Below, one piece after another: positions 7,585 through 15,275 of a DNA stretch of 64,000 bases. The notes beneath the pieces are model-generated. The model made no database searches. It was not told the DNA's origin and saw only the letters and a list, made by a program, of their open reading frames with translations. Positions within the stretch are counted from its first letter, which is position 1. Each line of letters opens with the position of its first letter. Source of the stretch: JACCXE01 sp963718605 (GTDB lineage Bacteria; Actinomycetota; Acidimicrobiia; Acidimicrobiales; JACCXE01); NCBI GenBank assembly GCA_963718605.1, contig OY970363.1, forward strand, positions 868,001 to 932,000. Reading direction: 5' to 3'. The position numbers and the translations under genes were made by a program.

Positions 7585-9741
7585 TTAGGAGGCGTTAAGC
7601 GGAACCCAGCCAGTGACGGTCGTGCCGACGCCGGGCTGTGACGTGACCTTGAGCCAACCGTCAAGGGACTCCAACCGGTCGGCCATGTTGCGCGTGCCCA
7701 TGCCCGCTTTGACGTCCGCGCTCTCAAACCCGCAGCCGGTGTCGACAATGTCGAGCCGCAGTCCACCATCGACCTCGCGCAAGGTGGCAGTAACCGAGCA
7801 ATTGCCGGCGTACTTCGCCGCGTTCTGGAACGCCTCGAGACAGCAGAAGTAGACGGCGGCTTCGAGGTCTTGGGAGTAGCGCTGCACCTCCGCGTCGACC
7901 TCGATGTCGAGCGTTGACTTGCGCGCCTGCGCGTTGAGCGCGACGCGCAATCCCTCGGCCGCGAGCAGCGGGGGGTAGATGCCGCGCGCGAGATCGCGCA
8001 GGCTCTCGACCGCGTCGCCAGTTTGGTCTTTGAGTTGTGCCAACAGTTCGAGCAGCGGTTCGGTGTCGCCCTCGAGTTCGTCGGCCATGTCCTCGGCCAT
8101 CGACAGCTTCACCTTCAGGGCGACCAGTTCTTGTTGCGCGCCGTCGTGCAGGTTGCGCTCGAGACGCCGCCGCTCCTCGTCGCCCGCGGCCACGATGCGT
8201 TGGCGTGACGCCCGCAGTTCTTCGAGGCGGGCACGCAGCTCGGCCGTGAGCCGCATGTTCCGGAGCACGAGGCCGGCCTGGCGGCCGAGGTCCGCCATGA
8301 GTTTTTCCTCGGTGGGCGTGAGGGCTTCGGTGTTGCTCTTCGCGACAGACAGCGCCCCGTACAACTCGCCTTGATGACGCACGGCCACGGCGTTTGCGAC
8401 GTTGTGTATCCACGGGATCTCTGGCCCGACGATCGCCAGCGGTTTGAGCTCAGGATGTCCGCTCTCGGGCCACGTAGCGGTTGGGCGCAGTTCGCCGTCG
8501 ACCGCGAGCCAAACGTCGGCGCGTACGGCGCCGGTGCCCTCGCCCAGCACACGCGCCATGCGGCTGAGCAGTTCTTCGCTCGCCACTGAGTCCGCGACGC
8601 GTTCGGAGAATTCCGACAGCACTTCGTAGGGAGTGGCGCGGTGCCCGTAGACAATGCGATTCGCGAGCCGCTCCATGCGACCTTTCGCCGGTTCGAAGGC
8701 GACCGCGATGATGAAGGTCGCGGCGACGGACAACGGGACGTTGCCGTTGGTGCCGGCGCCGAGCACGCCTCCCACACCGACGACGACGCCGATGTACACG
8801 GCCGAGACGAAGCCGGCGAGCGCGCCGTACACGAGCGTGCGGGTGACAAGCGTGTCGACAGAGAACAGCCGGTAGCGGAAGATTCCCGCGAACAACGCGA
8901 GCGGCACGATCGTGAGTGCCACCTGGAATACCCGGTACAGCGTGAGCGGCACGGTCTGGATGCCCCGGCCTTCGAACACAGGCTGGTTCGCGTTTTGCAC
9001 GCCCCGCGCCACCGCGACCACGCCGATCAACACGGCGACGGTGAGCGCGAGCACCAGCAGACGCGACAGCTGGCGGTGCGTGGCCGTCGCGGGATGGCGA
9101 TAGCGATAGGCCTGGGCGGCCAAGCCGATCAACGGCACGCCGAGACCGAAGACCGTCACCAGCGCGGTGGCGCGTCCGGAACCGGACTTGTTCAACGCGA
9201 GCGCGGCGAGGCCCACGGCGACAGCCGCGTAGAGCAGCAAGCGCTTGCCCCAGGACCACATCGGCACCAGACGCCCATCCGGGAATGCCACCACGGCGAA
9301 GGCGTAGAGCAAGGCGGTGCCGACCACGAACGTGTCGTGCGACCCCGCTTGCCAGGTGCTCGCCGGCACGGCGTCGTACACGGTGTGCGCGCCGAGGTTG
9401 CAGACCGCCGCCGTGCCCACAAGCGCGAACGCCAGCAACGGCCCGGCGACGTCGCGGGGACGCAGCCACGCAAGAAAGCCGGCCAAGCCGAGGTTTACAA
9501 AACTGAACGCCAGGTCGAGGCCGAACTGCGGACCGCTCTGCGCCGCCCGCGAAGCGTCGGCCACACGGTTCGCGACGTCGCCGGCGAAGGTGGGATTGAG
9601 GCCAATCTCGCGAAGCTGCTCGAGGAAGCTGCGCGAGTACGACGCGACCTGCGCGGCGACGCCGAGGCCGATCAGGACGACGGAGACAAGGAACAGGGCC
9701 ACGAAAAGGACGCGCATGAGCAGCAGTGCGCGCGGGGGCAT
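7585..9741 (-). CDS. Membrane sensor histidine kinase, NarL-partner type (HisKA_3), with GAF domain
   Basis: About 718 residues. The N-terminal half is an integral-membrane sensor of several helices (first MRVLFVALFLVSVVLIGLGVAAQ, then at least six more up to about residue 330). A GAF-like domain follows (ADVWLAVDGELRP through LGRQAGLVLRNM), then the HisKA_3 dimerisation domain with phospho-acceptor H532 in ERNLHDGAQQE, and a C-terminal HATPase with DTGCGFE and GMGTRNMADRLES. This class phosphorylates LuxR-type response regulators; candidates lie at 17063-17728 and 15276-16586. The frame stays open upstream; ATG 9739-9741 or GTG 9748-9750 are the plausible starts. It directly follows the second double-cupredoxin gene, so extracytoplasmic redox or copper sensing is conceivable but unproven. 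Confidence 0.87.
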   Translation of the reverse strand: MPPRALLLMRVLFVALFLVSVVLIGLGVAAQVASYSRSFLEQLREIGLNPTFAGDVANRVADASRAAQSGPQFGLDLAFSFVNLGLAGFLAWLRPRDVAGPLLAFALVGTAAVCNLGAHTVYDAVPASTWQAGSHDTFVVGTALLYAFAVVAFPDGRLVPMWSWGKRLLLYAAVAVGLAALALNKSGSGRATALVTVFGLGVPLIGLAAQAYRYRHPATATHRQLSRLLVLALTVAVLIGVVAVARGVQNANQPVFEGRGIQTVPLTLYRVFQVALTIVPLALFAGIFRYRLFSVDTLVTRTLVYGALAGFVSAVYIGVVVGVGGVLGAGTNGNVPLSVAATFIIAVAFEPAKGRMERLANRIVYGHRATPYEVLSEFSERVADSVASEELLSRMARVLGEGTGAVRADVWLAVDGELRPTATWPESGHPELKPLAIVGPEIPWIHNVANAVAVRHQGELYGALSVAKSNTEALTPTEEKLMADLGRQAGLVLRNMRLTAELRARLEELRASRQRIVAAGDEERRRLERNLHDGAQQELVALKVKLSMAEDMADELEGDTEPLLELLAQLKDQTGDAVESLRDLARGIYPPLLAAEGLRVALNAQARKSTLDIEVDAEVQRYSQDLEAAVYFCCLEAFQNAAKYAGNCSVTATLREVDGGLRLDIVDTGCGFESADVKAGMGTRNMADRLESLDGWLKVTSQPGVGTTVTGWVPLNAS

Positions 9742-9803
9742 CTGCAGCACTGCGAGGGGAGGTGGCTCCTCCTGGGGAGGAGCCTCGGCGAGGGCGGTGG
9801 CGG

Positions 9804-11006
9804 CTACGAGACCACGACCTTTCCGATCATGCCGGGGTGGACCAGACATGCATAGGGGTAGGTACCGCGTTTCGTGAACGTGACGCCGAACGTGTCGCCG
9901 GTGTTGAAGCCGATTCCGGACGACTTGAGCCCGCCGGAACCGTCGAATGTGCCTGCGTCGAGCGCGACGCGCTCGGCACTGACGGCTGGGTAGCCCTTGT
10001 GACCCGGTGGAACGCCGGGCCATCCGCCGGCGGGTTTGTCCAGGCCTTCGGCGGCCACGATCTCGCCGTCGTCTCTCTGCCGGAACAGGGGCGTGAACGC
10101 CGGCACGTTGAACGAAATCGTGTGATTCCCGACGAAGGTCCATGTGACGCGCTCGCCCACCACCGCGTTGATTGTGCGCGGAGTGAATTCGTTGATCTCC
10201 GCCGCGATCCCCTGGGTTGACGGGTCTCCCGAACCCGCCAGGTTGCCGTCGTAGACCGACGTGCCTGCCCGCTCCTTCCGGTACTCGGCAAGTAGCGGCG
10301 CGGCGATGGTCTTGGCCTCCTCGCGACCGATCTCGTTGATCTCGCGCTGTGGGAGGACGTTGGCCGTCTTCGAGACTGTGACGAAACCCGACATCGTGAG
10401 CCCGTGCAGGTTGCAGTAGTAGAAGTACGTGCCGGGCCGCGCGTCGTCGGCGACCTTCATGTCGAACGCGTTCGCGCCGTCGCCTTCGGGACGGATCAAG
10501 CCGCTCGAGTAATACGCGTGGGTGCCGTCGAACTCCGGTTGCACCTGATCCGCCTTCGCACACGCCGCGTGGTCGAGCGGTAATTCGTCGATTGACTTCA
10601 CGTAGCAGGGCTGCGCCGCGTCTTGACCAATCTGACGGTTCGCTCGAAAGAACGTCGGCAACTGCGTCGAGAAGAACCCCGCGTCGAACTCGGTAGGTGT
10701 GTTCCTGACGCGCTCGCCGTTGGGCGTGTGCTGGAGGAGTTGGAGCACCGGCTTGATCTTTTCGTCTAGCGCACTACCGAAGGTGACCGAATGCGGCGCG
10801 CCCGTCCACGTTTGATGGAACTTGAGCGTCATCCCCGGGCGCACCGTGACGCTGCGCGGAAAGTAACTGAGAAACGATCCCGCGAAGTCGTCGAAGTTGT
10901 AATCAACCTCGATAGTGCGCGCGCCACTGTCGCCGCTGGAGCAGCCCGCCAAGTTCAAAGCGGATACGGCCAGGCACGCAACGACGACAGCGGCGCGGCA
11001 CCTCAA
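9804..11006 (-). CDS. Double-cupredoxin lipoprotein, copy B
   Basis: 400-residue predicted lipoprotein (lipobox LNLAG-C22) with two plastocyanin-like domains. Each has a full type-1 copper ligand set: H72, C198, H201, M205 in the first, and H295, C387, H390, M393 in the second. The C-x2-H-x2-M spacing of the second resembles amicyanin. Long insertions separate the ligands, including C134/C149, a possible disulphide. It should be an extracytoplasmic electron carrier or copper protein. The TTG start (11004-11006) overlaps the stop of copy A as TTGA; the frame is open further upstream but runs antiparallel to copy A and lacks a signal peptide there. It is homologous over its whole length to copy A. 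Confidence 0.8.
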   Translation of the reverse strand: MRCRAAVVVACLAVSALNLAGCSSGDSGARTIEVDYNFDDFAGSFLSYFPRSVTVRPGMTLKFHQTWTGAPHSVTFGSALDEKIKPVLQLLQHTPNGERVRNTPTEFDAGFFSTQLPTFFRANRQIGQDAAQPCYVKSIDELPLDHAACAKADQVQPEFDGTHAYYSSGLIRPEGDGANAFDMKVADDARPGTYFYYCNLHGLTMSGFVTVSKTANVLPQREINEIGREEAKTIAAPLLAEYRKERAGTSVYDGNLAGSGDPSTQGIAAEINEFTPRTINAVVGERVTWTFVGNHTISFNVPAFTPLFRQRDDGEIVAAEGLDKPAGGWPGVPPGHKGYPAVSAERVALDAGTFDGSGGLKSSGIGFNTGDTFGVTFTKRGTYPYACLVHPGMIGKVVVS

Positions 11007-12220
11007 CTCACGACGACCTTGCCGATCATGCCCGGGTGAATCAGGCAGGCGTAGGGATAGGTGCCCTTCTTCGAGAACGTGACGGTGTAGGTGTCGCCCG
11101 TGTTCCAGCCGGTGCCGCTGCTGTGTATGCCGCCGGTGCCGTCCCAGGTGCCAGCGTCGACGTGCACGGGTGGCGGCGGCGGCCCTTCGCCGTGCTGGTC
11201 GCTCTCGGGTGCGCCGGGCCACCCGCCCTTGGACTTGTCGAGGCTTTCGTTGAATCCGAACACACCCTTTTTGTCGAACTTGAAGATCGGGGTGTACGGC
11301 GGCACGTTGAAGGTGAGTGTGTGGTCACCGATGAAGGTCCACGTCACCGGTTTGCCCGCGGCCGTGTTGATCGTGCGGGGCGTGAACTCGAGGATGGCGC
11401 CTTCGAGTTGCTCGGTTGCGTCGTTACCCGAGCCCGCGAGGTTGCCCTTGAACAGACCGTTGCCCGCGAGTTCTTTCTTGTGCACCGCGAGAATGGGCTT
11501 GAGGGTCTTGTCTGCTTCGGCTTTGCCCCGACGATTGATCGATGCCTGTGACTCCACCTTGGCGTCCTTCTGGACGGTGATGTGTCCGGACATCAACACG
11601 CCGTGCACGTTGCAGTAATAGAAGTACTTGCCCTCTTTGGCGGTGTCCGCGATCTTCATCTCGAACGAGTTCCCACGCGAACCTTCGAACGGGATGAACC
11701 CGCTGGAGTAGTACGCCTGTTTCCCGTTGAATTCGGGCTGCTTCTGTTGCGCCTTCGTGCACGCCTTGTCCTTCAACGGCAGGTCCGACTCCTTATCGAC
11801 ATAACAGGGATACGCCGCGTCCTGGCCCAACTGGTCGCCTTCACCGAACAGCGACGGCAATTTCTCGTCCCACACCTCGGCGTCGTATTCGGCCGGCGGT
11901 TCATCGGGCGTGGTGGAGGGGTCGGCAAGGTAGCCGTCGATCAGTTTGTCGAGCGGGGCGATGGCTTTGTCTGCGATCGTGCCCATGGAAACCGAGTGCG
12001 GTTCACCGTTCCACGTCTGGTGGAACTTGAGCGTCATCCCCGGCGTCACCGTTACGTCGCGCGGGTAGTAACCGAGGAACACGCCCGCCGCCTCGTCGGT
12101 GCGATAGTCGACCTCGATCGTGCGGGAGCTGTCACCGCTACCTCCGCACGCCGCAACGCCCATGAACGCAAGCGCACCCGCGAGCACGCCAATCTTAAAT
12201 TTCCGAATCCCCAACTTCAC
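11003..12220 (-). CDS. Double-cupredoxin lipoprotein, copy A
   Basis: 405 residues; signal peptide with lipobox GVAAC25. Two cupredoxin domains: site 1 H75, C203, H206, M210; site 2 H300, C392, H395, M398. Closely related to copy B along its length (shared TLKFHQTW, FYYCN.HG, EFTPRTIN, PYACL.HPGMIGKVVVS), so the pair arose by tandem duplication. A Pro-rich loop (PPPPPP near 347-351) is unique to this copy. Start GTG 12218-12220 has GGAGG six bases upstream and overlaps the stop of the FAD oxidoreductase gene as GTGA. Likely role is electron transfer outside the membrane; the redox partner is unknown. Confidence 0.82.
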   Translation of the reverse strand: MKLGIRKFKIGVLAGALAFMGVAACGGSGDSSRTIEVDYRTDEAAGVFLGYYPRDVTVTPGMTLKFHQTWNGEPHSVSMGTIADKAIAPLDKLIDGYLADPSTTPDEPPAEYDAEVWDEKLPSLFGEGDQLGQDAAYPCYVDKESDLPLKDKACTKAQQKQPEFNGKQAYYSSGFIPFEGSRGNSFEMKIADTAKEGKYFYYCNVHGVLMSGHITVQKDAKVESQASINRRGKAEADKTLKPILAVHKKELAGNGLFKGNLAGSGNDATEQLEGAILEFTPRTINTAAGKPVTWTFIGDHTLTFNVPPYTPIFKFDKKGVFGFNESLDKSKGGWPGAPESDQHGEGPPPPPVHVDAGTWDGTGGIHSSGTGWNTGDTYTVTFSKKGTYPYACLIHPGMIGKVVVS

Positions 12221-13776
12221 CGTGACCTCCCTGTCAACGATCGATGGTGCAGCACACGCTGAGCACAGTTTCGCCCGCCCATGCCGTGAACGGCGCCACC
12301 GGGATGTGACGACGCGGAACAGATGTACAAACCCTTGATAGGGGTGTTGTAGCGGAACCAGCCCCGCACGGGCCGGAACACCAGTTGCTGATGTAGCGCC
12401 ATGCTGCCGCCGGCGAGATCGCCGTCGACCAAGTTCGGATTGCGGCGCTCCAGATCGGGCGGCGTGTGCACCGCATGCCCGACGATGTGCTCGCGCAATC
12501 CAGGTGCGAAGGTCGCGACGCGGTCGATGACGCGATCCCGAAACCCATCCGCACATTCGCTCCACCTACTGTCGCGTGGTCGCGGCGGCACGTGGGTTTC
12601 GATCCACAGGGTTGACGCGCCCGCGGGCGCGCGCGTGGGATCGGCGATGCATTGTTGGCCGATCACGAGCAAGGGATCGGTCGGTAGCAGTCCGGCCGCG
12701 ATCTCGCCCGACGCCCGCGCCATATCGCCCGGCGTGCCGACCATGTGAATGACGCCGGTTCTCGCGAATTCAGCCTCGAGCCACTCAGCCGGGCGATCCA
12801 ACGCGAGATCCAGCTTGAAGATGCCTGACCCGGGACGAAACCAGCGCAGCGAGGACACGAACTCGGGCGGCAATTCGTCCTCGGTGACGAGCGTGCCGAA
12901 CAGGCGGCGGGCGTGCGTGTCGGCGACCACGGCGCGCGACGCGGAGAAGGAGCGCCCGTCGTCGGTCTCGACGCCGACCGCCTTGCCGCCACGCACGATG
13001 ACGCGCGCCACGGATGCGTTGGTAACGATGGTCGCGCCCGCCTCGGTGGCCGCGGCCGCCAGACCTTCGGCCAACTTGCCGGCGCCGCCCACCGGCACGG
13101 GCATGTTCTTGGTCTGGGCGATCATCGCGAGAATCAGGGCACCCGGCGTGCTTCCTGCCGCGGTGACTGACAGGTCGGCGTGGCTCGCCCCGCCGCAGAC
13201 CAACGATTGCGCCTCGGTCGACACGAAGCGGTTCGCGGCGAGCGCCTCGATCGGCGCCAGCATCATCTGCGCTAACTCCAGGCCACCTTTGATCTTTGCT
13301 GCCCGTCCTACGCGTAGTGCCGGCTTCATCGCCCCGAGCGGCGCCAACATCATCGAGAAGAAGTACTGCCCGACCTTCTCCCACCACTGTGTGAGGTCGC
13401 GCCACGCATCACCGTCGGGTGCCGCGATCTCGCCCAAGCGACGAGCTGTTTCGTTCGGATCCGCGTATCCGAGCGCCGAGCGCCCCGGTGCGATCGCCGA
13501 CGCGTACGGAATGTCGAACGTCGCCCACTCGACGCGGCGGCCGAGGTCGAGCTCCGCGAAGACGGGCGAGGCGTGCAGCAGTCCATAGAACGCGGAGAAC
13601 GTGTCGTGGACGTACCCGGGAACTGTGAGCTCCTCGGACGCGATCGCGCCACCCGCCACGGGGTTGCGCTCAAGCACGGTCACCGACCACCCGGCGCGCG
13701 CGAGCATCGTCGCGGCTACGAGGCCGTTGGGCCCCGAACCGATGACGATCGCGTCGGACTGATCGGCGCCGCTCAC
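12217..13776 (-). CDS. FAD-dependent oxidoreductase, phytoene-desaturase/PYROXD2-like
   Basis: 519-residue flavoprotein. The N-terminal dinucleotide-binding fold reads AIVIGSGPNGLVAATMLARAG followed by E36-containing VLERNPVAGG; the C-terminal FAD-contacting motif is CSASSHPGGAVHGMGGRN. Architecture matches the CrtI/PYROXD2-like oxidoreductases, which oxidise or isomerise polyene or other hydrophobic substrates. No other carotenoid gene is nearby, so a carotenoid substrate is doubtful. GTG start 13774-13776 directly abuts the stop of the cyclic-nucleotide-binding gene, and its own stop overlaps the next start, so all are one operon with the cupredoxins. Confidence 0.8.
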   Translation of the reverse strand: MSGADQSDAIVIGSGPNGLVAATMLARAGWSVTVLERNPVAGGAIASEELTVPGYVHDTFSAFYGLLHASPVFAELDLGRRVEWATFDIPYASAIAPGRSALGYADPNETARRLGEIAAPDGDAWRDLTQWWEKVGQYFFSMMLAPLGAMKPALRVGRAAKIKGGLELAQMMLAPIEALAANRFVSTEAQSLVCGGASHADLSVTAAGSTPGALILAMIAQTKNMPVPVGGAGKLAEGLAAAATEAGATIVTNASVARVIVRGGKAVGVETDDGRSFSASRAVVADTHARRLFGTLVTEDELPPEFVSSLRWFRPGSGIFKLDLALDRPAEWLEAEFARTGVIHMVGTPGDMARASGEIAAGLLPTDPLLVIGQQCIADPTRAPAGASTLWIETHVPPRPRDSRWSECADGFRDRVIDRVATFAPGLREHIVGHAVHTPPDLERRNPNLVDGDLAGGSMALHQQLVFRPVRGWFRYNTPIKGLYICSASSHPGGAVHGMGGRNCAQRVLHHRSLTGRSR

Positions 13777-14778
13777 TTAGGAGGCGTCCTCCCGCTTGTG
13801 ACCCTCAGCCAGCTCACTGAGCACTTCAGGGGCCACGTTGGAGGCGTTGAGCACCGCCACCCGGGCCCTGGTCATTGCTCGCAGCGTCGCCGTGCGTTGC
13901 CCGCCTTCGATCAGCGCACGCTCGCCGAGCATCGCCCCGGGGCCCATCTCGCCGACGGTCTCCCCGTCGACGATCGCTTCGAGAATGCCGTCGAGCAAGA
14001 GAAACATCTCCTCACCTTTGTCGCCCTGCGCGACGAGTTGCTCACCCTGCTTCAACTTCTTGTATTTGGGCTTGGCGCCTTCGCGCATGAGCGTCTTCGA
14101 CAGTTCCCGTTCCAGCGCCGTCTCGACCGTCGTGACGAACGCGGGCGAATCCTCGTCGCCCCAAGGCGAGTGGTTGTCGAAGGCATGGCGGAACCAGTCC
14201 GTGAAATCGATGAGACCGGTCTTGGCTATCAAATCGTTTTTGTCGTCGTACACCCAGTGCCGCGGGAAGGGGCTGGCGCCGGTGAGTTCACGGTCCACGG
14301 TGCCGTCCGCGTGGATTGTCAGCGACAAGGTCGACCACGCGGTTGGCGCGCGCCACTGCATGAACGGCGGCCGGTTCACTCGGCGAGGGGCGGGGGCGCC
14401 GGTTGCGCCTCCGCCGGTCTGGACAAAGGTCACCGAGGTCGCGGTGACGATCGGTTCGCGTTGGATGTCGGGATACGCAATCGCGTTGAAGTCGAGTTCC
14501 TTCTTGCCGAGGTGCAGTCGTGTCACGCCGATGAGGCTGCCGCCGGAGTAGCCGTAGTCGAGGATCTCGTTCGAGTCGCTCACATTGATCCAGGCGCGCA
14601 GGACGTTGGCGAACCGGAACTTGTCCCCGTCGCGCAGGGCGATGATGTCGTCGATGTGGTCGGGCAGCGGCTCGTCGTAGTGGGCGACGCCCATTTCGAA
14701 CGGAGCTTTGAACGAAGCCTTGCTGATGGCTTCAGAGGGAATCCACGAGATGGCCGTTACTGACGATTCGATGCGCAT
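13777..14778 (-). CDS. Cyclic-nucleotide-binding domain protein
   Basis: 333 residues. The first ~200 form a domain of unknown function starting MRIESSVTAISWIPSEAI. The last ~110 form a CAP-like cNMP-binding beta-roll with the phosphate-binding cassette GAMLGERALIEGGQRTATLR, including the conserved E286 and R295. There is no DNA-binding helix-turn-helix, so it is probably a cAMP- or cGMP-responsive effector and not a transcription factor. It lies in the cupredoxin operon and some 500 bp from a divergently transcribed response-regulator/nucleotide-cyclase fusion, a plausible source of its ligand. Confidence 0.78.
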   Translation of the reverse strand: MRIESSVTAISWIPSEAISKASFKAPFEMGVAHYDEPLPDHIDDIIALRDGDKFRFANVLRAWINVSDSNEILDYGYSGGSLIGVTRLHLGKKELDFNAIAYPDIQREPIVTATSVTFVQTGGGATGAPAPRRVNRPPFMQWRAPTAWSTLSLTIHADGTVDRELTGASPFPRHWVYDDKNDLIAKTGLIDFTDWFRHAFDNHSPWGDEDSPAFVTTVETALERELSKTLMREGAKPKYKKLKQGEQLVAQGDKGEEMFLLLDGILEAIVDGETVGEMGPGAMLGERALIEGGQRTATLRAMTRARVAVLNASNVAPEVLSELAEGHKREDAS

Positions 14779-14792
14779 GGCGTCTCCTTCGA

Positions 14793-15140
14793 TTACTTCG
14801 AGCGAACTTTCAATACGCCACGCATGCCCAGACCCTCGTGATCGAGGATGCGACAGACGTAACGGTAGGTACCAGGAGCGAGTTCGACGGGGAACGTCCC
14901 GGTCTTACCCGGGGTGACGGTGACTTCTTCTCCGAGTTTGTTGATGCTGAACGTGTGCGTGAGCGAACCGCGGTTGTGCGCGACCACCGTGTAGCGACCC
15001 GCGACCAGGGAGACCGTCGAAGGCGTGAAATGCATCTCCTTCATCGAAACCTCGATCTCAGTAGTCGCGTCTGCGCCAGCACAGGCCGACAGGCCCGCGC
15101 CCGCGCACAAGAGGGCGCCGAACACTGCAATCGCTCTCAC
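14793..15140 (-). CDS. Small single-domain cupredoxin lipoprotein
   Basis: 115 residues: signal peptide with lipobox GLSAC20 and one cupredoxin domain. Candidate type-1 copper ligands are H62 (THTFS), C96, H101 and M106 (C-x4-H-x4-M), near the azurin pattern. GTG start at 15138-15140 gives a standard signal peptide; the frame continues upstream but into the promoter region. It is the first gene of the minus-strand operon and lies 14 bp before the cyclic-nucleotide-binding gene. Probably a small extracytoplasmic electron carrier. Confidence 0.78.
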   Translation of the reverse strand: MRAIAVFGALLCAGAGLSACAGADATTEIEVSMKEMHFTPSTVSLVAGRYTVVAHNRGSLTHTFSINKLGEEVTVTPGKTGTFPVELAPGTYRYVCRILDHEGLGMRGVLKVRSK

Positions 15141-15173
15141 GCCGTCAACGTACGAGAACCGGCCCGGGCAGAG

Positions 15174-15190
15174 ACAGGTTGCAGACCTGT
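15174..15190. promoter_or_regulatory. Inverted repeat 1 in divergent promoter region
   Basis: Perfect 6-bp inverted repeat ACAGGT-N5-ACCTGT, lying between the GTG starts of the cupredoxin lipoprotein (15140, minus) and the response regulator-cyclase (15276, plus). Candidate operator; no regulator can be assigned. Confidence 0.4.
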
Positions 15191-15220
15191 GTCGTGCGGG
15201 GGTGCTGGCACCCCCGACAC
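15189..15220. promoter_or_regulatory. Inverted repeat 2: GC-rich palindrome GGGGGTGC-TG-GCACCCCC
   Basis: An 18-bp near-continuous palindrome at 15198-15215, flanked by outer arms GTGTC (15189-15193) and GACAC (15216-15220). There is no T-run on either side, so it is not an ordinary intrinsic terminator. A closely similar palindrome occurs at 17056-17073 beside the stand-alone receiver gene, suggesting a shared operator. Confidence 0.45.
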
Positions 15221-15233
15221 ACCGGGGGCGACC

Positions 15234-15248
15234 CGGCTTGTTAAGCCG
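15234..15248. promoter_or_regulatory. Inverted repeat 3 in divergent promoter region
   Basis: Perfect CGGCTT-GTT-AAGCCG inverted repeat, 27 bp before the GTG start of the response regulator-cyclase gene. Third symmetric element within 75 bp. Confidence 0.4.
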
Positions 15249-15275
15249 ACGCGTAGCTGGGCACAATCAACAACC

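Noticed and set aside
7585..10563. A 992-codon open frame on the minus strand running from the histidine kinase through the second cupredoxin gene
   Set aside because: Only the part from about 9741 downwards is kinase-like; upstream codons lie out of frame over the cupredoxin gene and give Arg/Gly-rich nonsense.
12217..13776. A carotenoid biosynthesis locus based on the CrtI-like flavoprotein
   Set aside because: No phytoene synthase, cyclase or other carotenoid gene in the window; the flavoprotein fits a broader PYROXD2-like group.
14838..15275. Upstream extension of the response regulator-cyclase frame
   Set aside because: It runs antisense to the small cupredoxin gene and through the divergent promoter region; the receiver domain starts naturally at GTG 15276.
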